From: JAIPEI01 sp964443135
Lineage (GTDB): Bacteria > Desulfobacterota > DSM-4660 > Desulfatiglandales > HGW-15
Length of the DNA stretch: 64,000 nucleotides
Assembly (NCBI GenBank): GCA_964443135.1
Contig: CAYUBQ010000002.1
Span: 62,001 to 126,000 of the forward strand
Reading direction: 5' to 3'
The position numbers were made by a program, and so were the translations under genes. Each line of letters starts with the position of its first letter. The first letter of the stretch is position 1. Below, piece by piece: positions 26,713 through 35,526 of the stretch. The notes under the pieces are model-generated. The model was given only the letters and a program-made list of their open reading frames with translations. It had not been told where the DNA came from and ran no database searches.

Positions 26713-27804
26713 ATGGACCGGATCGACGAGCAAGACGTGGATTTCATCGCGGTGGGCGCCGCCGTCCTCGGGTCGGGCGGAGGCGGAGACCCTTATGTGG
26801 GAAAACTGATGGCCAAGCAGGCCGTCCGGGAGCACGGGCCGGTCCGACTGATCGGGGTGGAGGAGGTCCCCGACGACGAGCTGATCATCCCTTCCGCCAT
26901 GATGGGGGCGCCGGCGGTGATGCTGGAGAAGCTCCCGAACGGCTCCGAGCCGGAGCTCGCCTTCCGGGCCCTGGAGAAACACCTCGATCGAACGGCCTAC
27001 GGCGTGATCTCCATCGAGGCCGGCGGGCTGAACTCCTGCATTCCGATCTACACCGCCGCCCGGCTCGGCCTTCCCCTGGTGGACGCCGACGGCATGGGCC
27101 GGGCCTTCCCCGAGCTCCAGATGGTCACCTTCAGCGTCGCCGGGGTCCCTTCGACCCCCATGGTCCTCTGCGACGAGAAGGGCAACCGAATGATCCTGGA
27201 AACGGTTTCCAACCAGTGGTCGGAGGTGCTGGCCCGAACGGCCACCGTCGCCATGGGCCTCTCCTCCATGCTCAGCATTTACTGCGTCGACGGCCGCACC
27301 CTCGGGCAGTCCGCGGTGCGCGGCACCCTGTCGCTGGCCGCGGAGATCGGAAAGCGGGTCCTCCAGTCCAACCGGTCCGAGGAAGATCCCGTCGCCGGCA
27401 TCCTGCGCGTCACCGGGGGCTTCCGCCTGTTCGTCGGAAAGATCACAGACGTCACTCGGGACCTCACCACCGGCTTTGTGCGCGGCCGGGTCCTGATCGA
27501 GGGGACGGACGAGGACAGGGGCTCGGCGTTCGAGATCGACTTTCAGAACGAGAACCTGCTCGCCCGCAGAGACGGACAGCCCGCTGCCGTCACGCCCGAC
27601 CTGATCACCGTCCTCGATCGGGAGTCCGCGTTCCCCATCACCACGGAGGGGCTGAGGTACGGCCAGCGGGTCGTCGTCATCGGCATGCCGTGCGACCGTT
27701 TCTGGCGCACCGAGGAGGGCCTTGCGCACGTGGGGCCGCGGTACTTCCAATACGACATCGACTACACGCCGGTGGAGGAGCTGGCGGGAGGGCGGGCATC
27801 ATGA
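26713..27804 (+). CDS. DUF917-family protein (hydantoinase-associated)
   Basis: The 363-residue protein has the typical DUF917 start (DFIAVGAAVLGSGGGGDPY), a conserved IEAGGLNSCIPIYTAARLGLPLVDADGMGRAFPE block and a C-terminal beta-rich part. DUF917 genes regularly accompany hydantoinase/oxoprolinase-like genes, as here, where the stop overlaps the next ATG (ATGA). It may be a companion subunit in ATP-dependent cleavage of a cyclic amide, but no reaction is proven for the family. Confidence 0.87.
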   Translation: MDRIDEQDVDFIAVGAAVLGSGGGGDPYVGKLMAKQAVREHGPVRLIGVEEVPDDELIIPSAMMGAPAVMLEKLPNGSEPELAFRALEKHLDRTAYGVISIEAGGLNSCIPIYTAARLGLPLVDADGMGRAFPELQMVTFSVAGVPSTPMVLCDEKGNRMILETVSNQWSEVLARTATVAMGLSSMLSIYCVDGRTLGQSAVRGTLSLAAEIGKRVLQSNRSEEDPVAGILRVTGGFRLFVGKITDVTRDLTTGFVRGRVLIEGTDEDRGSAFEIDFQNENLLARRDGQPAAVTPDLITVLDRESAFPITTEGLRYGQRVVVIGMPCDRFWRTEEGLAHVGPRYFQYDIDYTPVEELAGGRAS

Positions 27805-29363
27805 CCTACCGGCTGGGCATCGACGTGGGCGGAACCCACACGGATGCGGTGATCCTGGACGAGCACCGCGGGGTGTGCGCCAAGTGCAAGGAGGCCACCA
27901 CCGAGGACGTGTCCACCGGCATCAACCGGGCCGTCGAAGCGGTGCTGAGAGACGCCGCGGTCCCTTCTTCCCGCATCGCGGACGCCATGCTCGGCACCAC
28001 CCACGCCACCAACGCCGTGGTGGAGCGGAAGGGCCTCGCCCGGGTCGGCGTCCTGCGGCTCGCCTCCCCTTCGGGTCACGCCATTCCACCGTTTCTCGAC
28101 TGGCCCGAGGATATTCTGGCGGCCGTCGCCTGCGGGTCCTGCATCGTCCGGGGAGGATACGAGTACAACGGATCTCTGATCTCCGCCGTGGACGAGGACG
28201 AGGTGCGCCGCTCCCTCGAGTCGCTCCGCCGGCAGGGAGCCCAGGCCCTCGCGGTCTCTTGCGTGTTCGCCCCGGTCAACGACGAGCAGGAGACCCGGGT
28301 GCAGGAGCTGGCCGCCGACTGCCTGGGGCCCGACTTCCCGGTCACTTTGTCCAGCGAGATCGGGAGCGTCGGCCTGATCGAGCGGGAGAACGCGGCGGTC
28401 CTGAACGCCGCGATTCGAAGCCTCGCGGAACGGGCCTACGGCTCCTTCGAGCACGTCCTCCAGACGCACGGGATTCGGGCGGACCTGTTCATCACCCAGA
28501 ACGACGGCACCCTGATGTCCATCGACTACGCGAAGCGCTACCCCGTGCTCACCATCGCCTCCGGTCCGACCAACTCCCTGAGGGGAGCCGCCCACCTGTC
28601 CGGGATTCGGGACGGGATCGTCGTGGACGTGGGAGGTACGACCACGGACGTGGGGGTCCTGAAGAACGGGTTCCCGCGGGAGTCGACCTCCTCCGTGGAG
28701 ATGGGAGGGGTCCGGACGAACTTCCGCATGCCCGACCTGATCGCCGTCGGTCTCGGGGGCGGGTCGGTCGTGGACCTCACCGGCGATGCGCCCCGCGTGG
28801 GTCCCCGGTCCGTGGGATATCGCCTCCAGTCGGAATCCAGGGTCTTCGGCGGGAGTACGCTCACCGCCACGGACCTGGCGGTGGCGGCCGGCCGTCTCGA
28901 GCTCGGCGACCCGTCGAGGGTCCGGAACCTGGATCCGGAGGCGGTGTCCGGGGCCCTCCAGGTCGTCCGCGCCATGATCGAGGAGACCGTGGATCGGATG
29001 AAGACCTCCTCCGGGGACGTACCGGTCGTCGTGGTCGGCGGAGGGAGCGTGCTCGTGCCCGACGACCTTCAGGGGGCCGCCGGGGTGCTGAAACCCGAGC
29101 ACTACGAGGTCGCCAACGCCATGGGCGCGGCGATCGCCCAGGTCTCGGGCGGGGTGGACGGCGTGTTCGACGTGGCGACCGTGGGAAGAGAGCGGGTCCT
29201 CGAGGAGATCAAGGAAGCGGCCCGGGAGGAGGCCGTCCGGGCCGGAGCCGCGGCGGAGACGGTCGAGATCGTGGAGGTGGAGGAGATCCCCCTGGCCTAT
29301 CTGCCGTCGAACGCGGTGAGGTTCCGGGTGAAGGCGGCCGGAGACCTTCGACGAGGGGCTTGA
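27801..29363 (+). CDS. Hydantoinase/oxoprolinase-family ATPase
   Basis: The 520-residue protein begins with the actin-like phosphate loop IDVGGTHTDAVI and has a second one at DVGGTTTDVGVLKNG, plus GLGGGSVVDL, as in HyuA-type hydantoinases and 5-oxoprolinase. It lacks the long extension of acetone carboxylase or full oxoprolinase. The expected activity is ATP-dependent opening of a cyclic amide such as a hydantoin. GGAGG precedes the ATG, which overlaps the DUF917 stop. Co-transcription with a hydantoin-racemase-like gene supports the call; exact substrate unknown. Confidence 0.87.
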   Translation: MTYRLGIDVGGTHTDAVILDEHRGVCAKCKEATTEDVSTGINRAVEAVLRDAAVPSSRIADAMLGTTHATNAVVERKGLARVGVLRLASPSGHAIPPFLDWPEDILAAVACGSCIVRGGYEYNGSLISAVDEDEVRRSLESLRRQGAQALAVSCVFAPVNDEQETRVQELAADCLGPDFPVTLSSEIGSVGLIERENAAVLNAAIRSLAERAYGSFEHVLQTHGIRADLFITQNDGTLMSIDYAKRYPVLTIASGPTNSLRGAAHLSGIRDGIVVDVGGTTTDVGVLKNGFPRESTSSVEMGGVRTNFRMPDLIAVGLGGGSVVDLTGDAPRVGPRSVGYRLQSESRVFGGSTLTATDLAVAAGRLELGDPSRVRNLDPEAVSGALQVVRAMIEETVDRMKTSSGDVPVVVVGGGSVLVPDDLQGAAGVLKPEHYEVANAMGAAIAQVSGGVDGVFDVATVGRERVLEEIKEAAREEAVRAGAAAETVEIVEVEEIPLAYLPSNAVRFRVKAAGDLRRGA

Positions 29364-29382
29364 TGAAGGAGATTGAGAGCCC

Positions 29383-30108
29383 ATGAGGATCAAGATCATC
29401 GCACCGGTGATCACGGACCGGTTCAACCGGAGCATCGAGAAAGAGGCGAACGCGTTCGCACTCTCCGACGCCGAGATCGAGGTGGAGAACATCCGGCAGG
29501 GCGCGGCCTCCATCGAGAGTGCGTACGACGAGGTGCTGAACGCGCCCGCCATCGTGGAGGCGGCCGTCCGGGCGGAGCGTGAAGGGTTTGACGCCGTCTT
29601 CGTCGACTGCTTCGGGGATCCCGGCGTGGACGCAGCCCGGGAGCGGGTCTCCATTCCCGTGGTCGGGGGGTTTCAACCCGCCGTGCTCACGGCCCGCCTC
29701 CTGACGGACCGCTTTTCCATCATCACGGTTCTGCCGAACGGGTTCCCCGTGTTCCGGGCGCTCATTCGAAAACAGGGCATGGAGGGATGCGTCACCTCTG
29801 TTCGTTGGGTGAACGTCGCCGTCCTGGACCTCTCCGAGACCGCGGTCCTCGGGGACGCCCTGGCCGCGGAGGCGGAACAGGCGGTCCGCGAGGACGGGGC
29901 AGAGGGAATCGTGCTCGGCTGCACAGGCATGCTCGGGCTGGCCCGGACCTTGCGGGAGACCCTGGCCGCGCGTGGCCTCGAGGTCCCCGTGGTCGACCCC
30001 ACCGGAGCCGCCGTGGGCTGTCTTCTGACCCTGCACCGGAACGCGCTCAGTCACAGCAAACGCACCTACCCCGCCCCGCCGCCAAAGGAGAGGAACACGG
30101 GGAGCTGA
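29383..30108 (+). CDS. Hydantoin/aspartate-glutamate racemase-family protein
   Basis: The 241-residue protein shows the two catalytic cysteine motifs of the Asp/Glu/hydantoin racemase superfamily: FVDCFGDPG (about residue 70) and IVLGCTGM (about residue 180). It also has IPVVGGFQPAV and VVDPTGAAVG between and after. It would interconvert enantiomers of the hydantoin or amino acid processed by the upstream enzyme. It lies 19 bp after the hydantoinase gene. Confidence 0.88.
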   Translation: MRIKIIAPVITDRFNRSIEKEANAFALSDAEIEVENIRQGAASIESAYDEVLNAPAIVEAAVRAEREGFDAVFVDCFGDPGVDAARERVSIPVVGGFQPAVLTARLLTDRFSIITVLPNGFPVFRALIRKQGMEGCVTSVRWVNVAVLDLSETAVLGDALAAEAEQAVREDGAEGIVLGCTGMLGLARTLRETLAARGLEVPVVDPTGAAVGCLLTLHRNALSHSKRTYPAPPPKERNTGS

Positions 30109-30266
30109 ACGCGCAAACCCCTCTACGCCCCGCCCCCGGTGACGCCCGAAGCACGCAGGGAGCCGGTGCCGGCGGGGGACGCTTCCACGCTGTGCGCTCC
30201 TGTGCGCTCCCGTCGGCGTGATGAGCGGACGCCCGAAAAACCTTATCGCGTGCCTGGAGGTCCACC

Positions 30267-32165
30267 ATGACGGATCGTCGCCTGACGCAGCAGCTCATCC
30301 TCAACGTCGATCTCTCCGATCGGAGAGTCTGGGAAGAACCCGTCTCCGCCGAGGATGCCGCCGATTACATCGGCGGCCGAGGCATCAACGCCAAGCTCCT
30401 CTACGAGCGCGTGTCCCGGGGGATGGACCCGCTGTCTCCCGAAAACTGCCTGATCTTCGGCACCGGGGCCCTGAACGGCACCCTCGCCCCCTGCTCCGGC
30501 CGCATCACGGTCACGACCAAGAGCCCGGTGACCGGTCTGTACCTGAAGTCGAGCTCAGGAGGTCACTTCGGCGCGGAGCTGAAGCGGGCCGGGTTCGACT
30601 ACCTCGTGATCACCGGGGCTTCCGAGACCCCGGTCTACCTCTGGATCCACGACGGCGAGGCGGAGATCCGTCCGGCGGACCAGCTGTGGGGCAAGGGGAC
30701 CCGGGAGACCGACTCCCGGCTCAAGGAGGAGCTGGCGGACCGCAAGATCCAGACCGCGGTGATCGGCCCGGCCGGCGAGAACCGCGTGCTCTGTGGCAAC
30801 ATCAACGTCTCCCGGTACAACTTCGCCAGCCGAGGTGGGGTCGGGGCCGTGATGGGGTCCAAGGGGCTCAAGGGCATTGCGGTCCGGGGCCACGGAACGA
30901 TGCGCCCCGAGGACGATCCGGGGTTCAAGTCGCTGAGCAAGCAGATCCGACGGGAGATCGCCGAGGACGGTACGGCCACCTTCCTGCACCTGTACGGGAC
31001 CTCGGGGTTCGTCCCGGGGCTGGACGCGGCGGGTCTCCTGCCCAGCCGGAACTTCACCCAGGGTCAGATCGAAGGGGCCGAGAGGCTCAGCGGCCAGCAC
31101 GTGGAGGAGGTGGGCTACCTCAAGGGGCGGAAGGCCTGCAGCGCCTGTCAGATCGGTTGTCACCGGCACGTGCGGTTCGATTCCGAGGCGTACGGAACCG
31201 TGGACGACGTGGGGCCGGAACTCGAGGCGGTGATGTCCCTGGGCGCGCAGTGCGGGTCCACCGAGACCGAAGCCGTGCTGAAGGCCAACGAGCTCTGCAA
31301 CGACTTCGGCATGGACGTCATCACCGTGGGGCACGCCGTCGCCTGGGCCATGGAGTCCTTCGAGAAGGGGCTGATCGACGCGAAGGACCTCGAGGGGATG
31401 GACCTCTCCTTCGGAAACGTCCGAGCCGAGCTCGAGCTGATCCGGCGGATCGCGACCCGGGACGGCCGGCTCGGCAACCTGCTGGCCGAGGGCATCGAGC
31501 GCGCCGCAGAGACCGTGGGGGGAGAGAGCTGGAAGTGGGCGATCCAGTCCAAGGGGCTGGAGCAGTCGGCTTGCGACACGCGGGTGGCCAAGGGCTACGC
31601 CCTCGCCTTCGCCCTGAACCCCCGCGGCCCCGACCACCTCACGACCCAGATCATGGCGGAGTTCGGCATGAGCGACGAGGCCAAGGCCCTGATCAAGCAG
31701 ATCACCGGGGACGAAAGCCTGGCCGTTCCCAACACGAAGGAGAAGCGGGCCGAGATCGTGCTCTGGCACGAGAACCTCTACGCCATGAACGACTGCCTGG
31801 GCATCTGCACGTTCGTCTCCTCGGCCTCCTTCGTGATCGGATTTCCTCACATGGCCGGGCTCTACGGGCTGGCCACGGGGACCGACGCCACCGAGGCCTC
31901 CCTCTCCGAAGCCGGGAGACGGGTCGTCACCCTCGAGCGCATGTTCAACGTCCGGGAGGGCTACACCCGGGAGAAGGACGTGCTTCCCTACCGCATGATG
32001 CACGAGCCGGTCGCGAAAGGCCCGATGGCGGGACACGTCACATCGACGTCCGAGCTCCAGGAGATGCTGGACGAGTACTTCGAGCTGAACGGCTGGGACC
32101 CTGCAACGGGCATCCCCGGCCGGAACTCCCTGGAAAGGCTGGATCTGCTGGAGGTCTGTGCATGA
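30267..32165 (+). CDS. Aldehyde:ferredoxin oxidoreductase (tungsten enzyme family)
   Basis: The 632-residue protein has the N-terminal AOR domain (YIGGRGINAKLLYERV, FGTGALNGTLAPCSGR, SSSGGHFGAELKRAG) that binds bis-pterin tungsten cofactor. The [4Fe-4S] cysteines are CSACQIGC (about 291-298) and a distal one in NDCLGIC near residue 510. Family members oxidise aldehydes to acids and reduce ferredoxin under anoxia; the substrate here is unassigned. It follows the racemase by 158 bp in the same direction with GGAGG before ATG. A relic of a close paralogue lies at 58651-58746. Confidence 0.92.
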   Translation: MTDRRLTQQLILNVDLSDRRVWEEPVSAEDAADYIGGRGINAKLLYERVSRGMDPLSPENCLIFGTGALNGTLAPCSGRITVTTKSPVTGLYLKSSSGGHFGAELKRAGFDYLVITGASETPVYLWIHDGEAEIRPADQLWGKGTRETDSRLKEELADRKIQTAVIGPAGENRVLCGNINVSRYNFASRGGVGAVMGSKGLKGIAVRGHGTMRPEDDPGFKSLSKQIRREIAEDGTATFLHLYGTSGFVPGLDAAGLLPSRNFTQGQIEGAERLSGQHVEEVGYLKGRKACSACQIGCHRHVRFDSEAYGTVDDVGPELEAVMSLGAQCGSTETEAVLKANELCNDFGMDVITVGHAVAWAMESFEKGLIDAKDLEGMDLSFGNVRAELELIRRIATRDGRLGNLLAEGIERAAETVGGESWKWAIQSKGLEQSACDTRVAKGYALAFALNPRGPDHLTTQIMAEFGMSDEAKALIKQITGDESLAVPNTKEKRAEIVLWHENLYAMNDCLGICTFVSSASFVIGFPHMAGLYGLATGTDATEASLSEAGRRVVTLERMFNVREGYTREKDVLPYRMMHEPVAKGPMAGHVTSTSELQEMLDEYFELNGWDPATGIPGRNSLERLDLLEVCA

Positions 32166-32281
32166 CGTGAAAAGGGGGTCAGCGGCCCCCTCCCCGTCCC
32201 CCGGGATCCTCGGTCTTCAGCCCCGACCTGTGCGTCCCGGCGTTTCGAGCCGGCCGCCGCGATGGGACGCGCCTCATCCCC

Positions 32282-34351
32282 CTACCCTGCCGGCGTCGTC
32301 CCGGCGATCCGGCACCGGAAGGTCCGGTTGGAAGGGGTGCCGGTCAGCGGATTGCGGCGGTCGTCGTCGGTGAGCCGGTTGAGATTGGCCTCCGGATCCC
32401 AGTCCCCCCACCCCCAGGCGATGCGGACCGAGCCGGGACGGACCGTGGAGACGATGTTCGCCGCCATGGTCACCCGCCCCCGGGGCGTCTCCAGCGTCAC
32501 CGCTTCGCCCGCCGCGACGCCGTATCGCTCGGCGTCGGTCCGGTGCAGATCGATGGTGCACCCGTAGCCGTCTCTGCGCAGGGACGGGATGTGGTGGAAC
32601 TGGGAGTGGGTGAACCGGTTGTCCCGCGCGCCGCTGATGCCCACCAGCGGGTAGTGCGCTTTCTGGTCCTCGAAGCTGATGGGGTCTTCGAGGTGGCCAT
32701 TTGAAAAGGGGACCGGGGGGAATCCCGCGTCGGCCAACCGTTGAGAGAAAAATTCCAGCTTGCCGGAAGGGGTGGCGAAGCCGTCCGTCTTGTACTTTTC
32801 GTGCCGGAGCGGCGCCGTCCGCACCCCGTCCGGGTGCTGCCGGAGCTGATCGACGGTGATCCCGGAAGGCGCCAGTTGGGCGTCGATGGCCGCTTCGACG
32901 GTCTCCCAGGGAAAGTCTTCGGAGAGGCCGAGGCGGCGGGCCAGTTCGAAAACGATCCACCAGTCGGGCCGGCTGTCGTAAAGCGGTTCGATGACCCGGT
33001 CCTGGAGAACGGCCGGATGGGTCCGGACCCCGGCCCGGTTGAGCTGAGTCTTTTCGAAGCAGGTGGACGCCGGCAGCACCACGTCGGCCATTCGGGCCGT
33101 TCGGGTCATGAAAGGGTCGATGACCACCAGAAACGCCAGCCGGTTCAGAGCTTTCACGGCCCGGTTGGCGTCGGTGAAGGAGACCACCGGATTGCCCGAC
33201 TGGACCACCAGCATTTTGAGCGGATAGGGGGTTTCCTCCAGGATGGCGTCCACCACGCAGGACTGGGCGTGGCGGCCCCAGTTGTGGTGAAATGAATCGA
33301 AGAGCGGGTAATCGGCGGTGACCGGGACGACTCCTTCAGGAAGCCGCTCTTTCAGCTGAAAATTCTCCATTGGGACCGGCTGGGGGATGAAATCGCCGCC
33401 GGGCCGGTCGACGTTGCCGGTCAGTCCCCTCAGCATGGCCACGGCCCGGGTGGTGTCGAAGACTTCCAACTGCATGTCGAGCCCGTTGCCGTCCACGATG
33501 CATGCGGGCCGGGTCTCGGCGTACGTCCGGGCCGCCGCCCGGATCGCCTGGGGATCGAGCCAGATCCGGGGCCCGACCGTTTCGGCGGGAAACGCCGCGG
33601 CGGTTTCCTTCAGGGCCTCGAAGCCGATGGTCCAGCGATCCACGAATGCGGTGTCGTACAGGTTGTCGGCGATGATCTCGTGGATCATGGCCATGGCCAG
33701 AAGCCCGTCATGGCCCGGCTTGATCTGGAGGAAAAGATCGGCGGACCTGGACAGGGCGGTCTCTACCGGATCGATCACGATCAGCCTGGCCCCCTGTTCC
33801 CTGGCGTGAAAAATCCCCTCGGCGGCCCCGGGGCTGGTGTTCCGATCGTTTTTGCCCCAGACCACGATGCACCGGGCGGTTTTCACCTCCGGCATCGTCA
33901 TGGCGCCGTAGGTGTAGTTGTGGGCGAACTCCCGGGCCACATGGCAGACAGCGCCGTTGCCCACGGCATTCGGCGAGCCGAACCCGTTCATGAGGCGGTT
34001 GGCGTAGTCCCAGGGCGTGCCCCAGTCCGCCGCCATCCCCCGGAGCCATCCCACCGAGGGCGCGCCGTATCGATCTTTGAATTCGAGAAACTTGCCGGCC
34101 ACCCGGTCGAGGGCGTCGTCCCATCCGGCCTCGCGAAAGTCGCCCGTCTTCCCCTCTTTCCGGATCAGAGGCGTTTTCAGTCGGTCCGGGGAGTAGACGA
34201 TCTCCGGGGCTGCCCTCAGCTTGGGGCAGATCAGCCGTTTCGGTTCGGGCCGGAAGGATTTGCGCTTCGCGGAGACGAGCCGACCGTTGTCGATCTCGGC
34301 TTCGATGGGACAACAGGCCGAACAGAGACGGCAGGTGGTCTCTTTTTTCAT
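32282..34351 (-). CDS. Molybdopterin oxidoreductase (DMSO-reductase family), cytoplasmic
   Basis: The 689-residue protein starts MKKETTCRLCSACC, giving the C-x2-C-x3-C plus later Cys (RLICPK) set for one [4Fe-4S] cluster, followed by the bis-MGD fold. GNGAVCHVARE offers a probable Mo/W-ligand cysteine. Other family blocks include VVWGKNDRNTSP, LTGNVDRPGGD, VVQSGNPVVS, VVIDPFMTRTARMADVVLPAS and FATPSGKLEF. There is no Tat signal, so it should act in the cytoplasm, unlike most respiratory members. Formate-dehydrogenase-, reductase- and acetylene-hydratase-like roles are all open. AAGGAGG precedes ATG 34351. It lies 17 bp after the methyltransferase gene. Confidence 0.88.
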   Translation of the reverse strand: MKKETTCRLCSACCPIEAEIDNGRLVSAKRKSFRPEPKRLICPKLRAAPEIVYSPDRLKTPLIRKEGKTGDFREAGWDDALDRVAGKFLEFKDRYGAPSVGWLRGMAADWGTPWDYANRLMNGFGSPNAVGNGAVCHVAREFAHNYTYGAMTMPEVKTARCIVVWGKNDRNTSPGAAEGIFHAREQGARLIVIDPVETALSRSADLFLQIKPGHDGLLAMAMIHEIIADNLYDTAFVDRWTIGFEALKETAAAFPAETVGPRIWLDPQAIRAAARTYAETRPACIVDGNGLDMQLEVFDTTRAVAMLRGLTGNVDRPGGDFIPQPVPMENFQLKERLPEGVVPVTADYPLFDSFHHNWGRHAQSCVVDAILEETPYPLKMLVVQSGNPVVSFTDANRAVKALNRLAFLVVIDPFMTRTARMADVVLPASTCFEKTQLNRAGVRTHPAVLQDRVIEPLYDSRPDWWIVFELARRLGLSEDFPWETVEAAIDAQLAPSGITVDQLRQHPDGVRTAPLRHEKYKTDGFATPSGKLEFFSQRLADAGFPPVPFSNGHLEDPISFEDQKAHYPLVGISGARDNRFTHSQFHHIPSLRRDGYGCTIDLHRTDAERYGVAAGEAVTLETPRGRVTMAANIVSTVRPGSVRIAWGWGDWDPEANLNRLTDDDRRNPLTGTPSNRTFRCRIAGTTPAG

Positions 34352-34368
34352 GATATCCTCCTTTCCGA

Positions 34369-35310
34369 CTACCGCGCCGTCTTGCAATAACAGCTGCGGA
34401 TCAGTTCGAAATGGTTGGCGTGGGTGCGGATCTTCCACCAGATCTCGCCCCGGGATTCGATCCGCCAGGGAGGGGAGAATCCGCCCGAGTGGTCCGAAAG
34501 AAGGGTCATGATGTTGTCCAGCCCCCTTCCCGCTTGGGGCCCGTCGCTCTTCCCCCCCAGCCATTCGGCCTCGGCTGCGGCCTCTTCCGACCAGGAGAAG
34601 GGGTCGGAGAGAATAAACTGGGCCCCGGATGTCCGGGAGACGCGGTCGATCTCCCTCAGGTGGTCATAGGGCGACGGCACCTTGTCGACGAGGTTGAGGG
34701 AGGCCGACACGCGGACCGCAGAGGCCCGGAAGGGGAGCGCCAGGGCGTCGGCCACGATGAACTCCACCTTGTCGCTGCCGTACCGGTCGGGCAGTTCCAG
34801 AACCGCATCCCGGGTGATGCGGCCTTCCTCCTTCAGGACCACCGTGATCCGGCGGCGGTTCATGAGATCCCGTGCCGTCCGGATGAACGCCTCCGAAGTA
34901 TCGAGCCCCACGGCGAAATCGCAGTTGACCCCCATCTCGAAGGTGAACCGGCCCACTGCGGACCCGGCGTCCACAGCCAGTCCGCCCCTGGCGGTGACCA
35001 GTTCCGCCCACCGGCGGTAGGCGTCCGATGCGTGGGCCTCTGCCATGAGATCGCCGTAATGGCTCCACAGGTAGGAAGAGACCACCGGATCGGTCTCGTA
35101 TTTGTTTTTGGAAGCCGACGCCTCCGGAAACGTCCGGGGCAGGAGGCGGGCCACGCCGCCCGTTATCGGATAATCCGTCGCGCATCTTTCGCAATGCAGT
35201 CGGCCTTCCAGGATCTCGGCGCCCTCGATTGCGGCCGCTTCTTCCCGCAGGCCGTTCTCCTCCGGCAGACAGTTGGGGCAGATCAGCACATCCAGCAGAA
35301 CCCTTTTCAT
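34369..35310 (-). CDS. Trm112-like zinc-ribbon plus SAM-dependent methyltransferase
   Basis: The 313-residue protein begins with a Trm112-like ribbon (LICPNC at about 10-15, HCERCATDYPITGGVARLLP at about 39-58), followed by a class I methyltransferase domain (LAVDAGSAVGRFTFEMG, VGLDTSEAFI, VEFIVADALALPFRASA). Substrate is not evident. It is the first gene of a pair with the molybdopterin enzyme, and the two are probably co-expressed. A role in maturing or complementing that enzyme is possible but unproven. Confidence 0.8.
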   Translation of the reverse strand: MKRVLLDVLICPNCLPEENGLREEAAAIEGAEILEGRLHCERCATDYPITGGVARLLPRTFPEASASKNKYETDPVVSSYLWSHYGDLMAEAHASDAYRRWAELVTARGGLAVDAGSAVGRFTFEMGVNCDFAVGLDTSEAFIRTARDLMNRRRITVVLKEEGRITRDAVLELPDRYGSDKVEFIVADALALPFRASAVRVSASLNLVDKVPSPYDHLREIDRVSRTSGAQFILSDPFSWSEEAAAEAEWLGGKSDGPQAGRGLDNIMTLLSDHSGGFSPPWRIESRGEIWWKIRTHANHFELIRSCYCKTAR

Positions 35311-35526
35311 AGTGGTGTTGTCCTTTCTTCAAACCCAAACGACCAGGTGGTCACCGCGATCCAAAAATCAGGTGGCCGTCAACAATCAAGCCTGTCCATT
35401 TCTACTGATAACACAAATTTTTCGCCCTTGCTTTTTTCACCGATCCTGCGGATAAGGACCAAGCCGGCCTGCGCGTCAGAGGGCCGGGAGCGGCGGCGGC
35501 CAATCACACAAGATCGGAACGGACCA

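Noticed and set aside
32172..32190. GGGGG/CCCCC stem after the AOR gene as terminator
   Set aside because: Only a 5-6-bp stem without a T-run; could be chance in GC-rich DNA.
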